NCBI GenBank assembly: GCA_958412345.1
Contig: CATYSO010000023.1
Span: 1-38,783 of the forward strand
Reading direction: 5' to 3'
Origin: an uncultured Collinsella sp.
GTDB lineage: Bacteria > Actinomycetota > Coriobacteriia > Coriobacteriales > Coriobacteriaceae
Length of the DNA stretch: 38,783 nucleotides
In this document: piece by piece, positions 1 to 8,078 of the stretch
How the letters are laid out: every line of letters begins with the position of its first letter
Numbering within the stretch: the first letter of the stretch is position 1
Notes under the pieces: model-generated
What the model was told of the DNA's origin: nothing
The model's database searches: none
The model's input: only the letters and a program-made list of their open reading frames with translations
Made by a program: the position numbers and the translations under genes

Positions 1-879
1 ATAGGTCCCGTCGGGAAGGTCGGAGGAGTGGGCGGCGGCGAGCTCGTCGGCGCGATCCCATTTTTTCTCATTCGATTCGATAGTGATGTAGGCATAGTTC
101 ATATCGACGGAACCGCTGATTCCATCAACGCTACCATCACTCGCATACTGCCAAAAGCTGTACTTGCCCGCATAATCACACTGATAATTATATTGCGCGA
201 TCCAATGGTCCCATAAAGGTGAATTGAACACGGGGTCGGTCAGGATGTTGTTAAACCAATTTAAGTTGGCATAAATGCCGACCTTATAGCCAGCATTTAA
301 AATTCGATTGCAAAAAACTGAAGCCCTTGAGGCGATACCTCCTTGGCGACCGTCAGCAATAATCGAATTATCCTCGAGGTCGTAGTAGATAGGCAGCTGC
401 GGGCTGTGGCCCGCAATATTGTTAATAACGAATGCCGCCTCATCTGCCGCCTGTCCATCATCCCACGCGTATGAGTAAAGATAGATACCGTATGGAATCC
501 CCAAGCGCTCACACTCAGAGATATTACGCTGGAACTGATAATCAGTCCTTCCCCCAAAAGACGGCGCACCAAAGCCAACACGGAGAATAGCGAAATCAAC
601 ACCGCTCGCCTTCACGGCATCCCAATTGATATTGCCCTGGTGCTCGCTCACATCGATGCCCTGAGCAGTAACACCGTCAGGTAGCCTGCTGAGCGAATAC
701 GCAGAAATACCAGCATCTTCGGAGTCTTCTTCAGGAGTAATTGACTGACCATCTTGAAAGCGCCAAGAATTTTCAACAAGAACCCTCGAAGATTCGTCAG
801 CAAAAGACGGTGTCGCGACAACAACCAATGACACGACCATCGCAATGATAAAGACGAACGCCCTTTTAAACTGACCCAT
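1..879 (-). CDS. Secreted GH25 family lysozyme (C-terminus beyond window edge)
   Basis: Seen: an open frame starts at an ATG at 879 and runs to the left edge without a stop (293 codons visible). It begins with a signal peptide (basic MGQFKR, hydrophobic core, likely cleavage after SFA near residue 27), then a linker, then a GH25 domain from about residue 72. Key landmarks are QGIDVSEHQG (Asp76), the strand YYDLED with the DxE pair Asp167/Glu169, GIYANLNW, and a closing WQYASDG...VDMNYAY segment. Known: GH25 enzymes are muramidases that cut the beta-1,4 bond of peptidoglycan. After the domain a short linker leads into a segment ending LPDGTY at the edge, which may open a C-terminal wall-binding repeat region (inference). 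The SD is weak. It could be an autolysin or a bacteriocidal exoenzyme; the sequence does not decide. Confidence 0.9.
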   Translation of the reverse strand, partial: MGQFKRAFVFIIAMVVSLVVVATPSFADESSRVLVENSWRFQDGQSITPEEDSEDAGISAYSLSRLPDGVTAQGIDVSEHQGNINWDAVKASGVDFAILRVGFGAPSFGGRTDYQFQRNISECERLGIPYGIYLYSYAWDDGQAADEAAFVINNIAGHSPQLPIYYDLEDNSIIADGRQGGIASRASVFCNRILNAGYKVGIYANLNWFNNILTDPVFNSPLWDHWIAQYNYQCDYAGKYSFWQYASDGSVDGISGSVDMNYAYITIESNEKKWDRADELAAAHSSDLPDGTY

Positions 880-1140
880 AGCTATTCCAAATTCTCGTAA
901 CATGCCAAAGTTAATCAAAAGTGCATTTTAGCGAATACGCGCTGACGCAGACAACGCATCTGCTTAATAACAGATTTAATAGGAGGCTGACATCAGGAGT
1001 CAGAATGCACCAACTGTCGCAATATACAGAGGAATACGCCATCCATTGTGGCAAGACTAGATTAACCAAAGAAAGGAGTGCGACGAGATATGGTTTATGG
1101 CGGCGCCTAGATGCATTGTCTAGGTTGGAAAGATCTAAAT

Positions 1141-1362
1141 AACTCCCTTGACAACTGCAGCCCGGACAAATCGGCCTGCGAGGGCTTCTTCGGGCACCTC
1201 AAGAACGAGTTCTTCCACTACAGGGACCGGGAGAGCGTGACGGCCGGGGAGTTCATGGGCAGGCTCGAGGCCTACCTCGTGTACTATCGTGAAGAGCGGA
1301 TAAAGAAGTCCCTCGGGTGGCTGATTCCGATGGAGTACCGCAGGAAGCTTGGATACGCCTAG
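1141..1362 (+). pseudogene. IS3-family transposase (OrfB) C-terminal remnant
   Basis: Seen: about 73 codons encode the end of a DDE transposase, with ACEGFFGHLKNEFF (carrying the last catalytic Glu), then YYREERIKKSLGWLIPMEYRRKLGYA and a stop. This matches the C-terminal end of IS3/IS150-type OrfB. The upstream catalytic Asp residues, OrfA and a left end are absent: the frame opens only a few codons before the homology and the sequence before it is unrelated. A GTCCAAGAAATCGTCCG-like segment just after the stop may be the old right end (inference). It marks the left border of the AT-rich island and is almost certainly non-functional. Confidence 0.8.
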
Positions 1363-1596
1363 ACGCGGTCCAAGAAATCGTCCGGATCGTCATTTTCACC
1401 ATTAATGACCCATCCAACCCGAACGACCGTTCAAACGAATTATCACCAAATAATAATCCAGACAAAAGCCCGGCCAAATACTCTGTTTGCTGGAGAAACT
1501 TACATTCGGAGATCTTCCGTCCCCAAATTATCACTTGTTAGCCAATTTGTTAAAATTAGTCCTCACTAGAAGTAATAGGGGGACAAAGGGTGATAT

Positions 1597-2376
1597 ATGA
1601 ATTTCGATATCAGTTCAGCGCAATTAGCTAACAATTTCCTCCAGGAAGTCGAAAGAAATATTCTAAAAAAGCAGATAAATGGTAAAAGAACAAGACCCAT
1701 CTTTACTGAAACACTCATCGACGAAATCCGCAGCACGCAATACCCGATAGACATCAAGTCCATTAAGATTCACGGCTATCATTGCCTTGCCAGCACAGAC
1801 GATTGCTCTGATATCAAAAAATACGGACTCTTAAATTTACGAAACGCCGTTTCAGAAAACACCTGTCTTGCAAGAGCCTTTAAATCAATTGGGATAACTT
1901 TCGATTTAAACGAAATGTGCGTAAAACACAACGCAGAAATATTCTCACTGAACTCTCGAAATTACCAAGGCTATTTAAGCAGCGCCAAAGGACGGATAGC
2001 TTTACGTTTTTCACAAGATTATGGTATCACAGCCTTTCTTTGTACGCCGAGTCCAAAAGGGTACGGCACTGAAATACACCGTAAGCCAGAAATTATTAAC
2101 GATTTCTCATCGCTTGGGAGTGACTTCCAGGCACTTGAAGAGCATTGGGTCAGCATCTCAAATAGTTATTGCGTCCACTTTGCCGCAAACTTAAATGACG
2201 TTAATCTCGAAGATACATTTGACATCAGTTCTGACGCATCGCCTAAGGAAATATTAATTAAATTGATCGAGTCATCATTAGAAACGTTTGAAAGTTCAAA
2301 CCGAGAAAAATACTTATTTTTAAAACAAGACGTTAATATTCCACCTGAAAAGATTATTTGTATAACTCAGATTTAG
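1597..2376 (+). CDS. Unknown protein, possible ADP-ribosyltransferase-like fold
   Basis: A 259-residue protein, clearly richer in AT codons than the flanking genes. The ATG at 1597 follows a GGGTG SD. I do not recognise the family with certainty. Seen: IHGYHCLASTDDCSDIKKYGLLNLR around residues 57-81 resembles the opening H-x-T...I..GL strand-helix of DarT, Tpt1/KptA and related ART-like proteins. There is a central aromatic segment (LRFSQDYGITAFLC), and the protein ends IPPEKIICI, a frequent last strand of such folds. No signal peptide or membrane segment. Context: it lies alone between an IS remnant and a convergent unknown gene, in what looks like acquired DNA. A toxin or defence role is only a hypothesis; the fold assignment is weak. 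Confidence 0.75.
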   Translation: MNFDISSAQLANNFLQEVERNILKKQINGKRTRPIFTETLIDEIRSTQYPIDIKSIKIHGYHCLASTDDCSDIKKYGLLNLRNAVSENTCLARAFKSIGITFDLNEMCVKHNAEIFSLNSRNYQGYLSSAKGRIALRFSQDYGITAFLCTPSPKGYGTEIHRKPEIINDFSSLGSDFQALEEHWVSISNSYCVHFAANLNDVNLEDTFDISSDASPKEILIKLIESSLETFESSNREKYLFLKQDVNIPPEKIICITQI

Positions 2377-2408
2377 TAAATAATTCTAACAGTTTAGATA
2401 ACGAGTGA

Positions 2409-2434
2409 TACCGCACCTACCCCAAGCTGCGGTA
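2409..2434. repeat. Small inverted repeat after the 1597-2376 gene
   Basis: TACCGCA at 2409-2415 and TGCGGTA at 2428-2434 form a 7-bp perfect inverted repeat with a 12-nt loop, 33 bp after the stop codon. No T-run follows on either strand, so it is not a classical terminator, though it could still end or protect the transcript. Confidence 0.3.
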
Positions 2435-2539
2435 AGTCGCGTCGGCCAAATGTTAGGACGCCTGCCTAGGCCCGACCAACCAAGGGTTAATCTAAAGTGG
2501 AAGCATCTATTTAAACTAATCAGAGACGAAAGACGAAAA

Positions 2540-3379
2540 CTAGGCGTATTTCATACCCTGCACAATATCCTGAAGAAGTTCAAGCCGCCCATTTTCAAAC
2601 TTTCGAACAACGCAGCCTTTTCCACTTAAATCTACATCGTCACCGACACGAAGAATCACATTCCCCAGGTCGGCATTAATCATCTCGTCCTTACCGAAAC
2701 CATCCAACAAACGTTTGAGGTAGCAACAGACAAGTTCTTCAACTTTATCGCCATGACACACTTGTCCGGAATCATCGAGTATCACATCTGCAATATCAAC
2801 GGGATAACTAATTAAATACACGCTCGATTGTTCCTGATAGTCTAAAAGCAGGCCTTTAGAAGGAAGGATGTGGTCAAGCATGCGGATCAGCTCTGGGCAT
2901 CCAGAATAGTAAGAAAACTCACTATTACTTTGAACTGAATCCCCGAGAGCATATCCATTAACACACGTATCCATTACGCCATTTACACCAAGAAGCCTGT
3001 ATTTTAGATTTGCTTCAATTGAGGTGTGACAGTAAGTCAGATCGTTCCTTTTGCCATCAGCAAAAGGAACGATAGCCCCATCAATAATCTTGAAGACAAT
3101 CTCATGATCTCGCAAAAACGTTGACATTGCATTCTTTGTCGTAAGCAACCGTTTAAGATTGAAACTTGCATAATTTCCCTCGTCCAAATCCAAACGTCGG
3201 CATATATGATGGATTAGAGCGTAAACGCAACAATCCGAACTGAGAATTCTATCCCGCAATCTAACGAGAAGCGATTCGCAGTTGGACAATAAGGCGTTAT
3301 TGAATTCAAGCCTTCCCATACCGGCGATTTCTGCAAGCGAACGAGAAAGAGCCTGACGATCGTCACTTCTTATAATCAT
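2540..3379 (-). CDS. Unknown cytoplasmic protein, convergent to the ART-like gene
   Basis: A 279-residue protein counted from the ATG at 3379, preceded by GGTGG at suitable distance. An in-frame TTG 24 bp upstream is possible, but the added hydrophobic residues and poor SD argue against it. I do not recognise the family. Seen: an alpha-helical N-terminal half (SLAEIAGMGRLEFNNALL, VRLRDRILSSDCCVYALIHHICRRL) and a beta-rich C-terminal half with short strands (SVYLISYPVDIADVIL, NVILRVGDDVDL, CVVRKFENGRLELLQDI). No membrane segments and no recognisable catalytic motif. It shares the AT-richer composition of the 1597-2376 gene, facing it tail to tail across 163 bp, so the two may have arrived together (inference). 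Confidence 0.65.
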   Translation of the reverse strand: MIIRSDDRQALSRSLAEIAGMGRLEFNNALLSNCESLLVRLRDRILSSDCCVYALIHHICRRLDLDEGNYASFNLKRLLTTKNAMSTFLRDHEIVFKIIDGAIVPFADGKRNDLTYCHTSIEANLKYRLLGVNGVMDTCVNGYALGDSVQSNSEFSYYSGCPELIRMLDHILPSKGLLLDYQEQSSVYLISYPVDIADVILDDSGQVCHGDKVEELVCCYLKRLLDGFGKDEMINADLGNVILRVGDDVDLSGKGCVVRKFENGRLELLQDIVQGMKYA

Positions 3380-3637
3380 CAATAACCACCACACGGACAA
3401 CAAATTTAATCACTGATAGCTATAGCAAATCATACATGCGATGAATAGGTCAGAGACAGCAATGAAGCTACTAGCATCGTTTTAGTTCGATTTCCGCGGC
3501 AGCAGTCGACAACGGGCGGCCACCAAACCATACTTCAATGCCCATTGCACAAGGTTCCGCAAAGGCTACCCGATGGACAGCATTATCGTTTAAGCACACG
3601 GCATGCGGAGAAAAACGAGGCCGTGAAATCGACCAGC
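3380..3637. other. Non-coding stretch, no gene seen
   Basis: The gap between the unknown gene at 2540-3379 and the decayed glycosyltransferase tail totals about 440 bp. I see no supported gene in it. A plus-strand open frame at 3545-3907 has no SD, low-complexity translation and overlaps the remnant antisense, so I left it out. The only recognisable element is the minus-strand terminator at 3638-3682. Confidence 0.5.
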
Positions 3638-3682
3638 AAAAAAATGCCCCAATGTTTCGCTTGTATCAGAGGCGTCTGGGGC
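3638..3682 (-). terminator. Intrinsic terminator, minus strand
   Basis: On the minus strand GCCCCA (3682-3677) pairs with TGGGGC (3651-3646) and is followed by A and seven T residues (3644-3638). It lies about 140 bp beyond the stop of the decayed glycosyltransferase tail and is oriented to end that old transcription unit, which supports the view that a fuller gene once stood here. Confidence 0.6.
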
Positions 3683-3818
3683 TTCATTGACAGAGTAACC
3701 GGGTTGCCGCATTTAAGAAAAGCCAGGCACGGTCTTCATGAATCAAACACTAGCAAACAATTACCCCCGCCTCCATGGCTCTTAAGCGTACTTTGCCGGG
3801 TCCTGGCATTGCTTCGCG

Positions 3819-4007
3819 CTAAAACGAGAAGTACTCACTGTCGAAGGATAGGTTTGGCCCGAGCCAGAGATCGCCATCGAGAAAGAACTCCGGCCAGTGT
3901 TACATGAACAGTGCTTGCTCGCGCTTCCAGCGGCGCAGTTTTTCCTCGTTGGTCTCTTCCCTGCCGCGCGAGGTGAACTCGTAGTGGTACAGCTCGGCAT
4001 AGGACAT
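3819..4007 (-). pseudogene. Decayed 3' end of a C-type glycosyltransferase paralogue
   Basis: Seen: about 62 codons closely match the last residues of the large glycosyltransferase at 5592-8078 (AEL-HYEFTSRGREE-NEEKLRRWKREQALFM ... WPEFFL-GD-WLGPNLS-SEYFSF). In this copy the codon after LFM is TAA, a premature stop at about 3902, where the intact gene has CAG. The rest of the gene is missing. Identity is very high in the half nearest the gene body and lower toward the stop, so this is a diverged paralogue and not a recent duplicate. A fortuitous or retained SD (TGGAGGAGGG) lies 4 nt before an in-frame ATG at 4007. If translated it would give a peptide of about 35 residues. I consider it a pseudogene. 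Confidence 0.8.
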
Positions 4008-4161
4008 TTGCCCTCCTCCAACAAAACACTGTCACTAACTTAGCCCACCAACCTCGCCATTTGTTAAGCAACAAGTGCGAGCGGTAGGTATTGATCTACA
4101 ACCGTTGGGGATTGAAAAATGCAGTAGCCCAAAATGTAATATCTTCCGATTGGCGCGGCAT

Positions 4162-4196
4162 AAAAATAGAGGGCGTCCCATAAAGAGAAGCCCCCT
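4162..4196 (-). terminator. Probable terminator of the AAA+ ATPase gene
   Basis: On the minus strand AGGGGGC (4196-4190) can pair with GCCCTCT (4174-4168), 7 bp with one G-U, followed by ATTTTTA. It lies about 85 bp after the ATPase stop codon and in the right direction. Confidence 0.5.
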
Positions 4197-4278
4197 TGCA
4201 AAACAGCCGAACCGCTTTTCGAAGTGGAAAATATTTTGCACCAGATGCCTAGGAATCGCAAGAAGGCATATACTCGAC

Positions 4279-5382
4279 CTAGAACCGTTCGAGAATCTCC
4301 TCGGCATTCTCTCGCAGATAGATATCTAGGTCTGGCACGGCAAACTGTACGTAACCCCTCTGTGGTGCCTGAATAACCTCTCTTTGTAGCAATTTAGCCC
4401 TAATAGAGCTGATTTCATTGGTCTTTTTACCCATGCGCTTAGCAATCTCGGCCGATTTGGACTGTTGTTTGTCCTCGCACATCGCCAAAAGGTATTTTAT
4501 ATCGTTAAGTCCCAGTCCAGAAATCGCGGGCTCGTGAACAACATCGTGAAAACGAGCCTCTGCCAGCGCAATGCCTTCGGTGACGTCGCGCTCGCTCACA
4601 ATGGCACTTTTGGCACGATGCAAGTTGGCGCGCTGCCAAATGGAATAACCGACCAGTTGCACCAGATAGGCATAGCCCTTAGTAGCCTTAGCGGCTCTCG
4701 ACAGAAGGTTGTCCCCTATGGTCAAACCAGTCGCGACAAAGCTATCGCCCATAGAGAGCGCTACCTCCACCTGGTTGATAGGCGCCAGATCTTCAGGGAG
4801 GGCACGCCGCAAGAACGTAAGTGCCTTACCGTTAATAAGATCCATAACACCGGCGGGTAAACCGGCAAATGCAAGTGCAATATCTACTTTTTCCCCTATC
4901 AAAAGCTGAACCGTAGATGCAATGGCACGCATATCATCAATCGGGGCGTCCTGAACTTCATCGATAGCAATAAAAAGACCCTTGGATGACTTCGCCGCCG
5001 AACTCAGCAACTTTCTAAGGCTCGACTCTTTGGGCACAACGTCGACTTTCGCGGAAACAATGCCAGCGTTTACGCCAACCGAAGCATTAGTCTCAAGGGA
5101 AGAATCAGCAACCTGATCCCTCAAGTCCAGCAATAGGTTAGGGCCAGCAGAGACAATAGCGGTCTTCCATCCAAGCTCTCGAGCACGATCCCTAAGATCG
5201 CAGAGCAAAACAGTTTTTCCGGAGCCCCTCGGTCCAGCAATGCGCATGAGCCTCGCAGGTGCACCAATTCCCGCATTCAAACTCTCGGTAAACTCAAGGG
5301 CAATATCATCACGACCAATTATGCGCGGAGGCTCAGCGCCGGCAGTGGGACGAAACGGATTATGGAATGCTGTGGCGCTCAC
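4279..5382 (-). CDS. AAA+ ATPase with C-terminal winged-helix-like region
   Basis: A 367-residue protein starting at GTG 5382, with SD GAGAGG 7 nt upstream. Seen: an N-terminal FRPTAGAEPPRIIGRDD segment typical of AAA_16/STAND-type ATPases, Walker A GPRGSGKT at 50-57, Walker B GLFIAIDEVQD with Asp141-Glu142, then a helical lid (GLPAGVM..., ATKGYAYLVQLVGYSIW). A C-terminal region of about 75 residues (GLNDIKYLLAMCEDKQQSKSAEIAKRMGKKTNEISSIRAKLLQREVI) reads as a winged helix. Known: stand-alone ATPases of this type are widespread in actinobacteria and archaea and mostly uncharacterised; some act as signalling or stress ATPases. It stands alone between a glycosyltransferase operon and the decayed copy of that operon's last gene, so it may be an insertion. 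Confidence 0.85.
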   Translation of the reverse strand: MSATAFHNPFRPTAGAEPPRIIGRDDIALEFTESLNAGIGAPARLMRIAGPRGSGKTVLLCDLRDRARELGWKTAIVSAGPNLLLDLRDQVADSSLETNASVGVNAGIVSAKVDVVPKESSLRKLLSSAAKSSKGLFIAIDEVQDAPIDDMRAIASTVQLLIGEKVDIALAFAGLPAGVMDLINGKALTFLRRALPEDLAPINQVEVALSMGDSFVATGLTIGDNLLSRAAKATKGYAYLVQLVGYSIWQRANLHRAKSAIVSERDVTEGIALAEARFHDVVHEPAISGLGLNDIKYLLAMCEDKQQSKSAEIAKRMGKKTNEISSIRAKLLQREVIQAPQRGYVQFAVPDLDIYLRENAEEILERF

Positions 5383-5433
5383 TTGTTTGCCTCTCTAGGG
5401 AATCGATTAACGGTCAATCATCGTTTAAATAAT

Positions 5434-5507
5434 TATCGCAGACTATATCGAATAATATCGAGCTGTATAAGCTTGTATAAACTTATCGCGAAAGTATCGA
5501 GCTTTCG
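5434..5507. promoter_or_regulatory. Repeat-rich upstream region of the ATPase gene
   Basis: Seen: five TATCG (CGATA on the gene strand) motifs at 5434, 5446, 5456, 5484 and 5495, spaced 12, 10, 28 and 11 bp. There are also two direct TGTATAA repeats 10 bp apart (5464-5470, 5474-5480) and an inverted repeat CGAAAG/CTTTCG (5489-5494, 5502-5507). The cluster is AT-rich and lies 52-125 bp upstream of the ATPase GTG. Helical-turn spacing suggests a multi-site operator or promoter; the binding protein is unknown. Confidence 0.4.
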
Positions 5508-5591
5508 TTATTTATCTTAGTAAGTAGTCCAACGCTGTTTTCTTCTGAGCTCATACCGAAAGAAAGTTTAGGACTTCCTAAAACCATTGCC

Positions 5592-8078
5592 TTAAAACGA
5601 GAAATACTCGCTCTCAGCGGATAAGTTCGGCCCCAACCACGGATCGCCCGTCAAGAAGAACTCAGGCCAGCGCTGCATGAATAGCGCCTGCTCGCGCTTC
5701 CAGCGGCGCAGCTTTTCCTCGTTGGCCTCTTCCCTGCCGCGCGAGGTGAACTCGTAGTGGCACAGCTCGGCATAGGGCGTAAAGATGGTGCGGTAGCCCG
5801 CCTCCCACACGCGCAGGCAAAAGTCTGCGTCGTTAAAGCCGACGGCGAATTCCTCGTTATAGCCTCCGACCAGCTCAAATACGTCGCGTCGCACCATCTG
5901 GCAGGCGCCCGTTACGGCACTGAAGTTACCAGGACGCACAGCGCGGGCAAGATAGCCCTCGCGCTTTGCCGAGAAGTCCTGGTTGGCATGGGCAAGTGCG
6001 CCACGCACGCCAACCACAATGCCGGCATGCTGCACCATATGATCGGCAAAGTAGAGCTTGGCACCCACCACGCCCGCATCGGGACGCTGCAGGTACCCCA
6101 TCATCTCTTCAATAAAGTCGGGGCTTATGACCTCGGTATCGTTGTTGAGCAGCAGCAGGTAATCGCCCTTGGCATGCTCAACACCAAAGTTGATGATCTG
6201 GGAGTAATTGAACTCGCCCGGCCAGTACACAACGCGCGCGATGCCCTTGCCTTCGGATGCCGCAGCCACGCGCTCCGGCAGGGTTTCGTAATACGCAAAC
6301 GTCTCCGGGGCTTCGCTGTTGTTCTCCACCAAGACGATCTCGTAGTTGGCATACGTTGCCTTCCGGGCGATCGACATCACGCAGGCGTTGAGCGTCTCGA
6401 CGTGGTCCTTGGTGGGAATCACAATGCTCACCAGCGGCGCAGGCTCCGGCAGCGCATAGCGCATGCGGTAGACAAACGGCGTATCGGTCTCCTCGACCGT
6501 TCCGCAAATGCCCAGCGCGTTAAAGTGACGCTGAAGCGCAAGGCGCCCGGCTTCAATAGCATACGGTTTGCTATCTGCAGAGCCATCGGCGGTGGAACCG
6601 GGATGCACACGCCAGTGATACAGTACATGCGCAACATGCTCAAACCGCGCGCCGGCTGCAAGGCAGCGAAGCGTCAGATCATAATCCTGGGCGCCCGCGA
6701 CGTCTTCTTGCGACATGTCAATGCGATCGATGAGCGCCTTCTCCACCATCAGAAAATGCGTCACGCAGTTATGGCTATAGAGCAGGTCGACGTTGAGCCG
6801 CGTCTTAAAGACCGGCTGACCCCACTCCCCCGTTTTCTGGAACATGTCCTCGTCGCAGAACAGGACCTGGGGACGCTCGTCCTCGGCAGCCTTGTTCAGC
6901 GCGGCAACATAGCGGAATAACGCGTCCGGTTCCAGAATGTCGTCATGGTCCAAGAACGCGATGTAGTCGCCCGTCGCTTGCTCGATACCCGCGTTGGTGT
7001 TGACCACAATGCCGCCGTTGCCGGGCAGCTCAATGCGACGGATGCGCTCGTCATTGGCATCCGCCGCAAAGTCGGCCACCGCATCCCATTCAGGCGAGGC
7101 ATCCATCAGCAGCAATTCCCAGTTGTCATAGCTCTGGGCTAGCACTGAATCCAACAGCTCGCGCAGGTAGACCCGATCAGTCTTGTAGCACGGCACCACA
7201 ATGCTCACGAGCGGCCTATAGGCAAAGGCCGCCGAAGCGACACGCTGGCACGCCAAATCGCCCGGCTTTGCGCGATGCTGCTCGAACCAACGTCGATAAG
7301 CTGCGTCGTCTGCACGCGCGTCCTTCATGCGGCTCCAACTGTCGTCGACCATGCCGTTGTACAGGCGACCGTCCATAGCGCAAAACCCGCTCTGGATCTG
7401 CTCTGTGGAATCGCTCACAATCGCGACAAAATCCCGTATATCCTGAGGTATCTCAACGCTCAGATACGTTTTATTGACGCGGCAACCGTTGCGCTGTGGC
7501 ACATCGACCTGCGACTCAAACACATGCACGGTGGCATCGATGGCATTCATATACGTATCAAAGATCTGGAGCTCAGGTGCACACTGGGGGTCTCCCGCCC
7601 AGATAACCTCATAGCGCCATACCGCGCCAGCGTCGGCCGGCAAATAGCGAATGGCATCGATCTTGTAGCGACCGCAGCATTCGCCACGCTGTGCATCGCG
7701 GATAAGCGCGCACAGCGCAGGCTTTGCTTTGTAGTTAACCTTGGATTCCAGCTTGGCCACGCGGCTATCGAGGCGAATGGAGCCCAACCTTTGGCCACCG
7801 GATGCAAATGTGACGTCAATCGTAGAGCCGTCCAAAAAGGGAAGCACCAAGACGGCGAGCTCGCGCTCGTAATCGGAAACGGAAGGGCAAAGCGCCAACA
7901 CACGGCCATGATCGACCGGGAGCACCAGCGACGGCACACAAGAACCGCTCGTCGTGGCATGGGCAAACGCTTGAGAACCCTCCCGCTCAATAAGCGCGGC
8001 GATATCCTGGCCGGCAAAACGAAGCAGCACAAACAGACGGCCCTGACTACGGCAAAGTGCCAAACGCTTGATACTCAT
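5592..8078 (-). CDS. Large two-domain GT2 glycosyltransferase (C-type)
   Basis: An 828-residue cytoplasmic glycosyltransferase. Seen: an N-terminal domain of about 285 residues without a recognised motif, then a GT2 domain from about 287 (RPLVSIVVPCYKTDR, then FLDHDD near 376 as the DxD-type metal and nucleotide site). A second GT2 domain starts at about 547 (APLVSIVIPTKDH, VLVENNS, LLLNNDTE near 644, then the acceptor-side FVTGACQMVRR-like and GFNDADFCLR segments). Known: tandem-GT2 proteins of this type extend rhamnose-, galactose- or galactofuranose-containing surface polysaccharides. It is the last gene of a five-gene minus-strand operon: its ATG directly follows the stop of the preceding gene with no gap. 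The sugar cannot be read from sequence. A decayed copy of its 3' end lies at 3819-4007. Confidence 0.88.
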   Translation of the reverse strand: MSIKRLALCRSQGRLFVLLRFAGQDIAALIEREGSQAFAHATTSGSCVPSLVLPVDHGRVLALCPSVSDYERELAVLVLPFLDGSTIDVTFASGGQRLGSIRLDSRVAKLESKVNYKAKPALCALIRDAQRGECCGRYKIDAIRYLPADAGAVWRYEVIWAGDPQCAPELQIFDTYMNAIDATVHVFESQVDVPQRNGCRVNKTYLSVEIPQDIRDFVAIVSDSTEQIQSGFCAMDGRLYNGMVDDSWSRMKDARADDAAYRRWFEQHRAKPGDLACQRVASAAFAYRPLVSIVVPCYKTDRVYLRELLDSVLAQSYDNWELLLMDASPEWDAVADFAADANDERIRRIELPGNGGIVVNTNAGIEQATGDYIAFLDHDDILEPDALFRYVAALNKAAEDERPQVLFCDEDMFQKTGEWGQPVFKTRLNVDLLYSHNCVTHFLMVEKALIDRIDMSQEDVAGAQDYDLTLRCLAAGARFEHVAHVLYHWRVHPGSTADGSADSKPYAIEAGRLALQRHFNALGICGTVEETDTPFVYRMRYALPEPAPLVSIVIPTKDHVETLNACVMSIARKATYANYEIVLVENNSEAPETFAYYETLPERVAAASEGKGIARVVYWPGEFNYSQIINFGVEHAKGDYLLLLNNDTEVISPDFIEEMMGYLQRPDAGVVGAKLYFADHMVQHAGIVVGVRGALAHANQDFSAKREGYLARAVRPGNFSAVTGACQMVRRDVFELVGGYNEEFAVGFNDADFCLRVWEAGYRTIFTPYAELCHYEFTSRGREEANEEKLRRWKREQALFMQRWPEFFLTGDPWLGPNLSAESEYFSF

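Noticed and set aside
921..1142. Possible IS OrfA-like start (HQLSQYTEEY at about 1004)
   Set aside because: The resemblance to IS3 OrfA openings is only a few residues, no helix-turn-helix follows, and the link to the OrfB remnant is broken.
1580..1586. GGGACAA before the ART-like gene as another regulatory element
   Set aside because: It is part of a G-rich SD-like stretch and has no TTGTCCC partner 22 bp away.
3545..3907. 120-codon plus-strand frame
   Set aside because: No SD, runs antisense through the decayed glycosyltransferase and its terminator.
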